Assembly (NCBI RefSeq): GCF_002906575.1
Contig: NZ_CP026309.1
Span: 2,852,001-2,916,000 of the forward strand
Direction: 5' to 3'
Length of the DNA stretch: 64,000 bases
DNA from: Salinigranum rubrum
Lineage (GTDB): Archaea > Halobacteriota > Halobacteria > Halobacteriales > Haloferacaceae
Positions 8,685 to 17,333 of this stretch are shown here, piece after piece. Positions within the stretch are counted from its first letter, which is position 1, and every line of letters begins with the position of its first letter. The position numbers and the translations under genes are program-made. Below the pieces are notes generated by a model. That model saw only the letters and a program-made list of their open reading frames with translations. It ran no database searches and had not been told where the DNA came from.

Positions 8685-9392
8685 TCACCCCAGCGTCCGC
8701 AGATCCGACAGCATCTCGTCGATGTCCCGCGTCGAAACCGCGAGCGAGAAGCCGTCGATAGTCGCCAGCGTCGCGGCGTGTTCCCACAGTTCGTCCTCGC
8801 TCAGTCCGTGCAACACCACGGCGTTCGGCGTCGGGTTCACCACGCGGAGGGCGACCAGCGGCGACTCGCCCCGGGTGACGTTCGTGAACACGAGCACCCG
8901 GTTCGTGGACTCGCCGTACAGCCGGTAGAACTCCTCCGACGAGAGCCGGGTGATGGCTTCGATGCTGTCGATGACGGTGTGGCCGCTCACCCGGTCGGTC
9001 TCGCCCCGGACGATCTCGCGCGCCCCGAGCGCGTCGTACACCCGGGAGAGGCGGATGGCCGTGGGGTACTCGCGGAGGTCCTGAACGATGTCGCTCTCGA
9101 AGCCCGCGCCGACGACCCGGGCGTACTGTCTGATGCGCGAGCCCCCCCGCGCCTCGTCGATGTCGAGGAGGGCGTTCACCATCCGGCTGACGACGCCGAT
9201 GCCGGGGCTCTCTCGACGACCGGACTCGTAGTCGGAGACGACCGACGAGGAGACGTCGAGGTGGTCCGCGAGCGCCGTCTGGGAGACGTCGAAATCGGTG
9301 CGCCACTTGCGGAGCGTCGCACCGGGGTCGTCGCTGAGCGTGACCTCGCCGGCGATACGTCGCGCGAGGTCCGCGCGCGGACCGTCGGTCAC
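8685..9392 (-). CDS. HTH (XRE-type) transcriptional regulator
   Basis: A 235-residue protein. Residues 25-80 form a lambda-repressor-like helix-turn-helix (WRTDFDVSQTALADHLDVSS then VVSDYESGRR). The remainder (about residues 100-235) is an alpha/beta domain with a final segment TIDGFSLAVSTRDIDEML, the arrangement seen in archaeal COG1709-type predicted regulators. The target and ligand are unknown. It is transcribed alone, with the non-coding region that carries the lone repeat end downstream. Confidence 0.82.
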   Translation of the reverse strand: MTDGPRADLARRIAGEVTLSDDPGATLRKWRTDFDVSQTALADHLDVSSSVVSDYESGRRESPGIGVVSRMVNALLDIDEARGGSRIRQYARVVGAGFESDIVQDLREYPTAIRLSRVYDALGAREIVRGETDRVSGHTVIDSIEAITRLSSEEFYRLYGESTNRVLVFTNVTRGESPLVALRVVNPTPNAVVLHGLSEDELWEHAATLATIDGFSLAVSTRDIDEMLSDLRTLG

Positions 9393-9540
9393 CGACCCGT
9401 ACCCCCCGCCTCGTAAGCGACTGTGGACATATCCACTCGTCGGCCCAGCGCGGACAAAACCGTACCGAAACCCACCTTCGACGGTCGTCGAGTGCCGCGG
9501 CGAGGCTAAGGCTCAAGCCGTCGCCTCTCCCACTCCCGGT

Positions 9541-10170
9541 ATGCCCTCGACACTCGTGCACATGGCGCTCGGCGGACTCGTCGGCGCCGCCTTGCTCACC
9601 AGCGAGTTCGACGCGCGGGCCGTCGCCCTCGTCGTCGCAGTCACGGCGGTCCCCGACCTCGACTCGCTCGCCGGGCTGGTGCTCCCGGGCGCCCACCGCT
9701 CGCTCTTTCACAGCTTCCTGTTCCCCGCGCTCGTCTGTGGCCTCCTCCTCGTCGACACGCTCCGGGAGGAGTCGCTCCTCCGCACGCGGTACGGGGAACG
9801 CGGCGTCAGACTCGCCTGGGTGTCCGTCGCAGCGATGGTGTTCGGCGGCATCCTCCCCGACCTCTTCACCAACGGCGTGAACGCTTTTTATCCGGCTGTC
9901 GACGCCTTCTACACCGTCGACGGGAAACTCCTTCTCTCGGACCAGCGGGGCCTCGTCCAGACGTTCGTCGAGCTTCAGCCCGAACGGACGGAACCGCGGC
10001 CCACGACGCAGACGCTCCACTACAGCACGCCCGTTGACCCCCAGCCCGGAAACGAAGAGAGAAACGTCGAGCGGGTCGCGCCGGTGTTCCAGGCCGGCTG
10101 GGAGCTGATGCTCGTCGTCGTGAGCAGCGTGGTGGTCGCGTTCCGCCTCTGGGACGCGGAGCGGCGCTGA
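9541..10170 (+). CDS. Membrane-bound metal-dependent hydrolase family
   Basis: A 209-residue membrane protein. MPSTLVHMALGGLVGAALLT at the N-terminus, then AVPDLDSL and HRSLFHSFLFP, is the pattern of the YdjM/DUF457 family of predicted membrane-bound hydrolases, in which His and Asp residues near helix ends are conserved. Four or five hydrophobic helices are visible, the last at the C-terminus. Biochemical function is not established for the haloarchaeal members. The ATG at 9541 is chosen because the family begins with this block. Confidence 0.82.
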   Translation: MPSTLVHMALGGLVGAALLTSEFDARAVALVVAVTAVPDLDSLAGLVLPGAHRSLFHSFLFPALVCGLLLVDTLREESLLRTRYGERGVRLAWVSVAAMVFGGILPDLFTNGVNAFYPAVDAFYTVDGKLLLSDQRGLVQTFVELQPERTEPRPTTQTLHYSTPVDPQPGNEERNVERVAPVFQAGWELMLVVVSSVVVAFRLWDAERR

Positions 10171-10410
10171 ACGGTCGTTTTCGGGGGAATCCCCTCCGTG
10201 TGGGGGTGAACGAGCGCACGAGCCAGGAGTACGAGTGAAGCCGCCATAAACCGAATACGGCGATAGGAAACGCTGTAGCGCGGCGTGAGATGGCCGGCGT
10301 CAGGGGACGACGGCCGCGCTGCGCCGGACGACCGAAGTCAGAGCGACGCGTCGCCCTCTGTCGGAAGAGATGCGCACCTCCGCGGGGGGCCGACCGCACG
10401 TCCCGTGGAC

Positions 10411-10776
10411 TCAGTCGAGCCGTTCCGGTTCCGTCCGGGTGCGTTGCTCCCTGACGTTCCCCGTATTGGAGGTCTCGCGTGGCTCGAACAGGACGACGTG
10501 AGCCTCTCTCTCGGCGACCGGTCGGTGCTCGACGCCGCGGGGGACGACGAGGAACTCCCCTTCCCCGAGGGTGACGTCGTCGCGGTCGCGGAATTCGATG
10601 CGGAGTTCACCGCGTCGAATCAGAAACAGTTCGTCCGCGTCCTCGTGGTGGTGCCAGACGAACTCGCCGTCGACCTTCACGAGTTTCACCGCCTGTCCGT
10701 TCAGTTCGGCCGCGACGCGCGGGTTCCAGCGGTCGTCGAAGGTCGAAAAGGCTGCGTCGAGATTCACCTTGTCCAT
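10411..10776 (-). CDS. Cupin-domain protein
   Basis: A 121-residue single-domain cupin. The first cupin motif is WHHHEDADELFLIRRGELRI (His42-His44, Glu49), followed by GEGEFLVVPRGVEHRPVA with the C-terminal His. These would bind one divalent metal. The ~20-residue Arg/Glu/Thr tail is not part of the fold. Small stand-alone cupins like this often act on mannose-type sugars or as dioxygenase-like proteins, but no substrate can be assigned. The start at 10776 gives the usual family N-terminus. Confidence 0.85.
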   Translation of the reverse strand: MDKVNLDAAFSTFDDRWNPRVAAELNGQAVKLVKVDGEFVWHHHEDADELFLIRRGELRIEFRDRDDVTLGEGEFLVVPRGVEHRPVAEREAHVVLFEPRETSNTGNVREQRTRTEPERLD

Positions 10777-10826
10777 GCGTGTCCGACGCGGACGAGGCCG
10801 ATAACCGCACCGAGGGTGAGAGTGGT

Positions 10827-11840
10827 TCAGTCCGAACTCGCGCCCTCGCCGGCGTCGATACTGCCGACTTCGGGCGCCGACTCCTCGGCCGTCGCGGTTT
10901 TGAGTTTCCCGGCGGCGACGGTGACCACGTAGATGCCGACGGCGATGAGGACGATGACGCCGCCCGCGGTGGCCTCCGCGTAGTAGGCGACGCCGATGCC
11001 GAGGAGAACCGCGAGTTCGGCGAGCACGACCGAGACCACGAGCGACTCGGAGAAACTCCGCGACACCTGCGCCGCGCCCGCGACGGGGACGACGAGCATG
11101 GCGGCGACGAGGATGACGCCCATGATCTGCATCGCGCCGACGACCACCAGCGCGGTCAGCATCACCATGATTCGGTTGTACCACGTCACGGAGATACCCG
11201 ACACCGCCGCGGCCGTCTCGTCGAACGTGACGTACAGCAGTTGATTCCGGGTGAGGCCGACGGTGGCGACGATGACGGCGAACAGCACCAGCAGGATGGC
11301 GGCGTTCTCCGCCGACACGGTCGAGAGATTCCCAAAGAGGTACTGGTTGATGCCCACGGCGAGGCCGCCCGCGTTGAGACTGATGAGGACCGTCCCGAGG
11401 GCGAACCCCGTCGAGAGGACGATGGCCATCGAGACGTCGTTGTAGGCGTCGGTCACTTCGGAGATGACCTCGATGAGCAGCGCGGCGATCATCGCGACGA
11501 CGACGGCCGAGAGGTACGGGGAGACGCCGAGGTCGAGCACGCCGTTGAGAAAGAGGCCGACGGCGACCCCCGCGAAGGCGGTGTGCGCCAGCGCGTCGCC
11601 GATGAGCGCGAGTTGGCGGTGCACCAGGAAGGTGCCGATGAGCGGAGCCATCACGCCGATGCAGAGGCCGACGAGGATGGCCCGGTGCATGAAGCCGTAC
11701 TGGAGCAGTTCGATGCCGGTCGCCCCCGCCACCCAGAGGAGGAGTTCGGACCAGTAGCGCAAGAGCCAGTAAATCGGGGCGAGGACGGGGTCGAGGGCGC
11801 TGCCCCCCGCCTGCAGCGGGAGTGCGAGCGTCGCGGTCAT
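10827..11840 (-). CDS. znuB: Metal ABC transporter permease
   Basis: Membrane permease of a Zn/Mn-type ABC importer (ABC-3 family), 337 residues with eight or nine hydrophobic helices. The motif LVHRQLALIGDALAHTAFAG (residues ~72-91) is the conserved cytoplasmic loop of ZnuB/MntB permeases, and GVILVAAMLVVPVAGA is the later family block. The start overlaps the end of the ATPase gene by 4 bases, showing co-transcription with znuA and znuC. Whether Zn or Mn is carried cannot be decided. The last ~30 residues are an acidic tail. Confidence 0.93.
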   Translation of the reverse strand: MTATLALPLQAGGSALDPVLAPIYWLLRYWSELLLWVAGATGIELLQYGFMHRAILVGLCIGVMAPLIGTFLVHRQLALIGDALAHTAFAGVAVGLFLNGVLDLGVSPYLSAVVVAMIAALLIEVISEVTDAYNDVSMAIVLSTGFALGTVLISLNAGGLAVGINQYLFGNLSTVSAENAAILLVLFAVIVATVGLTRNQLLYVTFDETAAAVSGISVTWYNRIMVMLTALVVVGAMQIMGVILVAAMLVVPVAGAAQVSRSFSESLVVSVVLAELAVLLGIGVAYYAEATAGGVIVLIAVGIYVVTVAAGKLKTATAEESAPEVGSIDAGEGASSD

Positions 11841-12580
11841 CGTTCGATCCCCGCGAACGCGGCGGCGGTCCCGAACGCCCGGGCGAGCGCGTCGCTCTCG
11901 ACGAACTCCGCGGTGGGGCCGTCGAAGTACACCTCGCGGTTGAGACAGACGACCCGGGCGGCGTGGTCGGTCACCGCCCCGAGGTCGTGTTCGATGAGGA
12001 GCACCGTGATCCCCTCCGCGTTGAGCGATTCGAGCAGTCGGTAGAACGCCTCGACCGACTCGGCGTCCACCCCGACGGTGGGTTCGTCGAGAACGAGCAG
12101 GTCGGCCTCGCTCGCGAGCGCGCGGGCGATGAACGCCCGCTGTCGCTGGCCGCCCGAGAGCTGGGTCACTCGGCGGTCGGCGAAGGTGCTCATACCCACC
12201 GTTTCGAGGGCGCGGTCGACGATAACGTGGTCCGCCCGCGAGAGGCGGCCGAAGCCGACGTGGGGGAACCGACCCATCCGCACGACCTCGCGGACGGTGA
12301 TGGGCATCTCCTTGGCGGCGCTGGCGTGCTGGGCGACGTAGCCGATGCGCGCGCCGTCGTCGAACCCGTGTGCGGGTTCGCCGAACAGCCGGACGGTCCC
12401 GTCGTCGGGTCGCAGCAGGCCGAGCATGAGTTTCATGAGCGTCGATTTCCCCGACCCGTTCGGCCCGACGATGGCCACGTACTCGCCAGAGTCGATACGG
12501 AGTGAGACGTCCCGGACGACGGGGCTCGCGGTGTAGCCGAAGGAGACGTCGGCGAGTTCGATGACTGGGGAGGACGTCAC
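11837..12580 (-). CDS. znuC: Metal ABC transporter ATP-binding protein
   Basis: A 247-residue ABC ATPase energising the ZnuB permease. Walker A is GPNGSGKS (residues 39-46), the Q-loop follows VAQHAS, the signature is LSGGQRQ, and Walker B is DLLVLDEPTVGVD followed by the H-loop IEHD. It begins with GTG at 12580; its start overlaps the stop of the binding-protein gene, and its own end overlaps the permease start, a tight three-gene operon. Confidence 0.93.
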   Translation of the reverse strand: MTSSPVIELADVSFGYTASPVVRDVSLRIDSGEYVAIVGPNGSGKSTLMKLMLGLLRPDDGTVRLFGEPAHGFDDGARIGYVAQHASAAKEMPITVREVVRMGRFPHVGFGRLSRADHVIVDRALETVGMSTFADRRVTQLSGGQRQRAFIARALASEADLLVLDEPTVGVDAESVEAFYRLLESLNAEGITVLLIEHDLGAVTDHAARVVCLNREVYFDGPTAEFVESDALARAFGTAAAFAGIER

Positions 12581-13689
12581 TCGAAGTTCCTCCACTCGGC
12601 GGCCCAGCCGTCGCCGCCGACCTCTTCGGGTGCGCGGTTCCCGAGGACCACCTCGAACGTCGGCATGTTGATGTTGTACGCTATCTCCTCGTACCCCCAG
12701 CCCTCCTCGACCCAGTCCTCGCGGACGCCCGCGTAGGGCGTCACCGGGAAGTACGCTTCCACCGCGGTCTCGGCCACGAGTTGCTGCGCCGGCTTCCGCG
12801 TCTCGAAGACGCCCGCCCCGATGTATCTGATCCCGTTCTCGTCGATGACGCGCTTGGCCTGGGTGATGTCGGAGGGTTTGACGTCGCCGCTGGCCGCGAG
12901 GTTCACCACGAGCGGGCGCATCTCGACGCCGTAGCGGACGCCGATGTACTGGAAGGCGTTGTGCGCCGCCAACTGAACCACCTTCCGCTCGGCGCGGTCG
13001 AAGACGTCCTGATAGTCGCGGTCGATCCTGTCGAGGACGTCGCTCTTGTACGCCGCGGCGTTCTCGCGGAAGGCGTCCTCGTGCTCGGGCGCGAGTTCGA
13101 CGAACCCCGCGGTGATGTTGTCGACCGCCTGCTTCGCCCGCTGGGGGTCGAGCCAGAAGTGGGGGTCCTTCCCTCGCCCCGCGCCGACCCCTTCCTCGTC
13201 GGGGTCGAGGCTGGCGGCGAGGTCGACCAGTTCGACGCCCTCGCGGACGTTGATGAGTTGGGTGTCGACGCCGTCGTCCTTCAGGGTCTGGATGGCGCGG
13301 TCGGCCCACGGCTGGAAGTTCTCGCCGACGTGAACGAACGCGTCCGCCTCGATGATGTCCCGCGTGACGCTCGCGTTCGGCTCCCAGCCGTGGCCGTGCA
13401 GCCCCGTCGGGATCAAGTTCTTGATCGTGAGCGGCGTGCCGCGGGCGACTTGCCGCGCGAAGTCGTAGAAACTGAAGAAGGAGGCGACGACGACGGGTCC
13501 CTCCTCGGAGCCACCGCTACCGGTGCTGGAGCCGGAGCCAGAGCTAGAGCCGGATCCGGAGCCGGCACCGGCGGTCGCGCTCCCGCCCAGACAGCCGGCG
13601 AGCCCCGCGGAAACGAGGCTTCCGCCCGCTGCGAGGGCGGCCCTGCGTGACCAGAGCCGGCTCTCGGTCGAATCCTGTGTACTCTTCAT
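12577..13689 (-). CDS. znuA: Metal ABC transporter substrate-binding lipoprotein
   Basis: A 370-residue exported binding protein of the ZnuA/TroA cluster. Starting at 13689 gives a Tat-type signal (WSRRAALAAGGSLVSAGLAGC) with a lipobox Cys, then a Gly/Ser-rich linker. Metal-ligand candidates are visible in GLHGHGWEPN, KDPHFWLDPQ and LAAHNAFQYIG, plus a late Asp/Glu-rich helix end. An alternative longer start at 13824 would hide the signal peptide and run through the promoter, so it is rejected. First gene of the znuA-znuC-znuB operon; two palindromes bracket its promoter. Confidence 0.93.
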   Translation of the reverse strand: MKSTQDSTESRLWSRRAALAAGGSLVSAGLAGCLGGSATAGAGSGSGSSSGSGSSTGSGGSEEGPVVVASFFSFYDFARQVARGTPLTIKNLIPTGLHGHGWEPNASVTRDIIEADAFVHVGENFQPWADRAIQTLKDDGVDTQLINVREGVELVDLAASLDPDEEGVGAGRGKDPHFWLDPQRAKQAVDNITAGFVELAPEHEDAFRENAAAYKSDVLDRIDRDYQDVFDRAERKVVQLAAHNAFQYIGVRYGVEMRPLVVNLAASGDVKPSDITQAKRVIDENGIRYIGAGVFETRKPAQQLVAETAVEAYFPVTPYAGVREDWVEEGWGYEEIAYNINMPTFEVVLGNRAPEEVGGDGWAAEWRNFE

Positions 13690-13697
13690 GCGTGACT

Positions 13698-13708
13698 TAG
13701 ACAGTCTA
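13698..13708. promoter_or_regulatory. Palindrome between TATA box and znuA start
   Basis: TAGACAGTCTA is an 11-base perfect inverted repeat (TAGAC-A-GTCTA) between the znuA TATA box and its start codon. That placement suits an operator for a repressor blocking transcription start. Together with the related palindrome upstream it resembles operators of DtxR/MntR-like metal regulators, but the regulator is not in this window. Confidence 0.6.
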
Positions 13709-13710
13709 CA

Positions 13711-13720
13711 CCCATATAAT
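13711..13720 (-). promoter_or_regulatory. znuA TATA box
   Basis: On the minus strand the sequence reads ATTATATGGG, a good archaeal TATA element about 25 bases before the start codon at 13689. The distance implies a leaderless or nearly leaderless transcript. Confidence 0.6.
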
Positions 13721-13741
13721 TTTGTCTGTCGCAATAATAGT

Positions 13742-13755
13742 TTAGAGTCGTCTAA
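13742..13755. promoter_or_regulatory. Upstream palindrome of the znuA promoter
   Basis: TTAGAGTCGTCTAA is an inverted repeat (TTAGA-gtcg-TCTAA) about 30 bases upstream of the TATA box. It shares the TAGA/TCTA half-sites with the palindrome at 13698. It could serve znuA, the divergent acetyltransferase gene at 13811, or both. Confidence 0.55.
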
Positions 13756-13810
13756 TTCATGCGGCCGGGACGATGGCAGCGTTGACGTACCCCGGCGCGG
13801 TATATCGGGT

Positions 13811-14305
13811 ATGACGGAGGTCACCGTGCGGCCCTACGACGACGGGGACGCCGACGAACTCTGGTCGCTGAAGCGCGGCTTCGAACTCGGACTCGGACAC
13901 GGGACCGGTGGCGACGACAAGGGTGCGACGTACGCGGCGAAACTCACCGAGAGCTATCGGCGGAAGTGGCTCGCGTGGGTCGAGCGCTGCGTCGACGAGG
14001 ACCCCGACTGCGTGCAACTGGCGGTCCACGAGGAGGGGCCCATCGGCTACGTCTTCGTCCTCCCGGCCTCGCTGGCGTTCGTCTGGGACGCCGCCGTGCT
14101 GAACGAACTGTACCTCGACCCGCCCGCACGCGGCACGGGTGTCGCGGACGACCTGATGGAGGCGGCGCTCGCGTGCGCCGAGAAACAGGACCTCCCTTTG
14201 GAGCGACTGGTGCTCGACGTGGACCGCGAGAACGACCGCGCGCGAGCCTTCTACGACCGCTGGGGTTTCGAACACTGGGGCGAGATGGTGGCCCGCGAAC
14301 TGTGA
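13811..14305 (+). CDS. GNAT-family N-acetyltransferase
   Basis: A 164-residue acetyl-CoA-dependent acetyltransferase. The GNAT core is seen as AVLNELYLDPPARGTGVADD (residues ~96-115; motif A, with the R-G-T-G-V-A pyrophosphate loop) followed by LVLDVDRENDRARAFYDRWG (motif B). The N-terminal VTVRPYDDGDADELW is a typical start. The acceptor substrate cannot be predicted. Divergent from znuA. Confidence 0.9.
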   Translation: MTEVTVRPYDDGDADELWSLKRGFELGLGHGTGGDDKGATYAAKLTESYRRKWLAWVERCVDEDPDCVQLAVHEEGPIGYVFVLPASLAFVWDAAVLNELYLDPPARGTGVADDLMEAALACAEKQDLPLERLVLDVDRENDRARAFYDRWGFEHWGEMVAREL

Positions 14306-14384
14306 CCCCACGGGAGTCTCGTCGACTGACACGAACCGGGGCGAGTGGACAGCTTCAAGCGACCACATCCCCCAGAGGCTGACG

Positions 14385-15551
14385 ATGCTGCTGCGAGACG
14401 CCCGACTCCTGTCGAGCGACGTCGACCGCGTCGGTGACCTCCGCGTCGTCGACGGTCGCATCGGCGCTGTCGGTGACCTCACTCCCCGGTCGGACGAGCG
14501 CTGTCTCGGCCTCGACGGGCGAACGCTCATGCCCGGCCTGGTCGACGCGCACGTCCACTTCTCGCTCTCCGCCGAGACGACGATCGAGTCCGTCGTGAAC
14601 ATGTCCGACGCGGAACTGGCGCTCGCGGAGTCGCGGAACGCGCGGAAGACGCTCGAAGCGGGCGTCACCGGGGTTCGGGCGATGGGCGCGGCCGGCGTCG
14701 ACCTCCACCTCAAGCGAGCGGTCGAGCGCGGCGACGTCCCCGGGCCGCGGATGGTCGCGAACGGCCGGTCGATCACCGTCACGGGCGGACACGGTCACCA
14801 CCTCGGGAGGGAAATCGACGGGCCGGTGGACGCCCGGAAGGCGGTCCGCGAGCAGGTCAAACGCGGCGCGGACTTCATCAAGTTCATGACGACCGGCGGG
14901 GTGACGACGCCCGGCACCGACCCCGATACGGTCGCGCTCACCGACGACGAACTCGACGCCCTGGTCGACGAGACGCACCGCCACGGCCTCCACGCGGCGA
15001 CGCACGTCCACGGCGCGGAGGGGGCGAAGGCGGCCGCGCTGGCCGGCGTCGACACCATCGAACACGGGACGTTCCTCGACGAGGAGGCCATCGAACTCAT
15101 GCTGTCCGAAGAGGTGACGCTGGTCCCGACGCTCTCGGCGCCGTACTACATCGTCCGCAACGTCGAGTGGGCGACGCCCGACACGGCACGGAAGACCGAA
15201 CACATCTACGAACGCCACATCGACTCGTTCGCACGAGCGGTGGAGGCGGGCGTCACCATCGCCGGCGGCACCGACGCGGGCACCCCGTTCAACGACCACG
15301 GCGCGAACGCGGCGGAGGTGACGTTTATGATCGAACACGGGCTCTCGCCGCGCGCGGCCATCGAGGCGATGACCGAGACGGCGGCACGGACGGTCGGCCT
15401 CGACGACTGCGGGACCCTCGACGAGGGCGCACACGCGGACCTCCTCGTGATCCAGGGCGATCCGCTGGAGGATTCGACGCGGCTCAACGCGCCCGAAGCC
15501 GTGCTCTTCGGTGGGGAACTCGCGTCGGGGTACCTCCCGACGGAGGAGTGA
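14385..15551 (+). CDS. Amidohydrolase (imidazolonepropionase/prolidase-like)
   Basis: A 388-residue metal-dependent amidohydrolase. His56 and His58 in VDAHVHFS are the first metal ligands, FIKFMTTGGV carries the bridging Lys, HAATHVHG and DTIEHGTF give further His ligands, and GGTDAGTPFN carries the catalytic Asp. This set matches the subtype III group that includes imidazolonepropionase-like enzymes and Xaa-Pro/Xaa-Lys dipeptidases acting on N-acyl or dipeptide amides. No hut genes are nearby, so histidine catabolism is not supported; a general peptide or amide hydrolase is inferred. Confidence 0.88.
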   Translation: MLLRDARLLSSDVDRVGDLRVVDGRIGAVGDLTPRSDERCLGLDGRTLMPGLVDAHVHFSLSAETTIESVVNMSDAELALAESRNARKTLEAGVTGVRAMGAAGVDLHLKRAVERGDVPGPRMVANGRSITVTGGHGHHLGREIDGPVDARKAVREQVKRGADFIKFMTTGGVTTPGTDPDTVALTDDELDALVDETHRHGLHAATHVHGAEGAKAAALAGVDTIEHGTFLDEEAIELMLSEEVTLVPTLSAPYYIVRNVEWATPDTARKTEHIYERHIDSFARAVEAGVTIAGGTDAGTPFNDHGANAAEVTFMIEHGLSPRAAIEAMTETAARTVGLDDCGTLDEGAHADLLVIQGDPLEDSTRLNAPEAVLFGGELASGYLPTEE

Positions 15552-15587
15552 ACCGAGCGGGTCCGGGCTAGCTCACGCCGAGGTCGC

Positions 15588-16040
15588 TCAGGCGCTCTTG
15601 GCCTCCTTCCGCCCCGAAACCTCGTCGACGTCGACCCGGAAGAACCGGAACGTCAGCTCGCGCGGGTGACGGTCGAACACGTCGACGAGGGGAATGTGGA
15701 CCCGGCGCATCGCCTGTACCACGTCGGAGTCGATGGCCGCCTCGGTCGCCTCCTCCAGACGACCGGTGACGACGACGCTCCGCCACCCCGCATCCTCCTG
15801 TCGGTGGACCACGAGCGACAGCGGCCGGTTCGCGGTGACGACCGCCTCCTTTCCGCTCTCGGTGTCGAACGCGAGTCGAAGGTAGAGTCCGTCAGAGTCG
15901 GCATCGTACCCGTACGAGACCGGCAGCGAGTACGGGGGTTCACCCTCCTCGGTGGCGAACGAGACGACACCGGTCCCGCCGGTGCCGAGGAACGCGGCCC
16001 GTTCGTCGTCGTCCATCCGTACCGAGCGCGTGTCGTTCAT
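15588..16040 (-). CDS. Pyridoxamine 5'-phosphate oxidase-like protein (copy 1)
   Basis: A 150-residue split-barrel flavin-binding-like protein. DDDERAAFLGTGGTGVVSF, PYSLPVSYGYDADSDGLYLR and WRSVVVTGRLEE are the usual blocks of haloarchaeal PPOX-type proteins that may bind FMN or F420. The start at 16040 is chosen over 16067 as the upstream residues do not fit. It is paralogous to the adjacent gene at 16116, from which it is separated by 75 bases. True pyridoxamine phosphate oxidase activity is unlikely given the short length. Confidence 0.87.
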   Translation of the reverse strand: MNDTRSVRMDDDERAAFLGTGGTGVVSFATEEGEPPYSLPVSYGYDADSDGLYLRLAFDTESGKEAVVTANRPLSLVVHRQEDAGWRSVVVTGRLEEATEAAIDSDVVQAMRRVHIPLVDVFDRHPRELTFRFFRVDVDEVSGRKEAKSA

Positions 16041-16115
16041 ACCCCGAGGTAGGATGTCAGCAAGCAAAAACGATGCGACGGGACCCGGGGAGCGAGAAAC
16101 GACTCTCGCCTCGAC

Positions 16116-16547
16116 CTACACCTGTTTGTGGCCCGTGAGTTCGTCGGGCGCGAGCCGGAACAGCTCGAAGTCGAGTTCGCGCGCGGGCCGGTCGAAGACG
16201 GTGAAGAAGGGGATGTTGACGCGGCGGATGGCCTCGACGACGCTGGAATCGATCGCCGCCTCGCCGGTCTCGCGCAAGCGACCACGCGCGACGACGCTCC
16301 GCCACCCCTCTTCGGTCTCCCGATTCACGACGAGCGTGGCGGGACGGCTCGGTCCGATGTACTCCCGTTTCCGGCTGTCGGCGTGGAAGGCCAGACGGAG
16401 GTAGAACGTCCCCTCCTCGCGGTCGTACCCGTACGAGACCGGAATCGCGTACGACTCGTCGTCCCTCGCGAGCGCGAGTACCCCCGTCCCCTCGTTGCCG
16501 AGAAACGCGTTCACCTCTCTGTCGTCCATGAGTTCCGCGCGAGACAC
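16116..16547 (-). CDS. Pyridoxamine 5'-phosphate oxidase-like protein (copy 2)
   Basis: A 143-residue paralogue of the downstream gene: matching blocks include DDREVNAFLGNEGTGVLAL, IPVSYGYDREEGTFYLRLAF, AAIDSSVVEAIRRVNIP and VFDRPAREL. The pair is an obvious tandem duplication with substantial divergence. A TATA-like CTTATA on the minus strand (16571-16576) lies about 26 bases before the GTG at 16547, favouring that leaderless start; an ATG at 16529 is the alternative. Likely cofactor FMN or F420 (inference). Confidence 0.87.
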   Translation of the reverse strand: MSRAELMDDREVNAFLGNEGTGVLALARDDESYAIPVSYGYDREEGTFYLRLAFHADSRKREYIGPSRPATLVVNRETEEGWRSVVARGRLRETGEAAIDSSVVEAIRRVNIPFFTVFDRPARELDFELFRLAPDELTGHKQV

Positions 16548-16796
16548 ACCACTAGAACGACACCAAGTGGTATAAGTTCACACCTCCTGACGGTTCGGCG
16601 CTCGGCCACGCGGGACGGACGGTGGACCCGAGCGTGGGCCGACGAGGGACTCGAACGGACGCGATGAACCGGTCCGAGCCTCGTTTCGTATCGCGCTCTG
16701 CGGTTTATGCCACCGACAACGGCGGCCGTCCACCGCGTTTAGATGTGCCCAAAATTCGGAACGGTTTCGCGTGTCTGGATGGGCTAAATCGCATGC

Positions 16797-17145
16797 CGAG
16801 AGGGACACGAGGCGGCGGAGCGCCCACGATTCAACACGCCAGCACGGGCAGCGGCGGCTTCGAGGTGACGGAGGTGGCGGTGGTCGACCCGTCCGGGACC
16901 CAGCACACGGAGGCGAACGGCGTCGGCGTCCTCGGCGCGGGCGACACGGCCGAGGTACCACTCGCGCGTTTCGCCACCGCTGGGGGACACGCGGCTCACA
17001 GTCCACGTTCGCGGGAAACAGTACGACGCCGACGGCGAGGTGGTCAGAAGCGGCCACCTCACACGTCCGGCGTACGTGAGCGTCTCCGAGCCAACAGAGT
17101 CGACGGCGACGACGACGGTCGAACTGAACAGTCGACCGACGGGGA
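16797..17145 (+). pseudogene. Frame-broken remnant of an unrecognised gene
   Basis: Two reading frames join into one protein-like sequence. The first part contains GGFEVTEVAVVDPSGTQHTE and GVGVLGAGDTAEVPLARFA; near 16975 it must shift to the next frame to continue LGDTRLTVHVRGKQYDADGE and RSGHLTRPAYVSVSEPT. Both halves look like a beta-rich exported domain with haloarchaeal codon use. The change needed is one extra base or two missing, unlike the single missing G found in the later broken genes, so true decay is plausible. No complete N-terminus or signal is found. The surrounding bases 16560-17333 hold nothing else. Confidence 0.5.
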
Positions 17146-17333
17146 CGGGAGCACCGCCGTTCTGCGCTCGTCCGCCCCGTCTCGCTGACTTCCGGGGTCG
17201 CCCTGCTCGCGGGCTGTTCTCGTCCGTCCGCGTTTCTCCGGGTCGCCCGGCTGAACACGTCGAGTCGGGGCGTTCGCGACGAAAGAAGCTCCCGGCGCGG
17301 ACTACGCTACGATGTAACCGCGTGCGCCTGCTA

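Noticed and set aside
10779-12044. A 421-codon plus-strand frame across the zinc transporter permease
   Set aside because: Its translation is a low-complexity Asp/Gly/Arg/His mixture mirroring the membrane codons of znuB; no start context or motif.
11837-13309. A longer ATPase start reaching 13309
   Set aside because: The upstream 243 codons are an Arg-rich shadow of znuA; the GTG at 12580 gives the ABC ATPase N-terminus and overlaps the znuA stop.
14355-15434. A 359-codon minus-strand frame opposite the amidohydrolase
   Set aside because: Shadow of the amidohydrolase gene; no conserved motif and the real gene has full metal-site residues.
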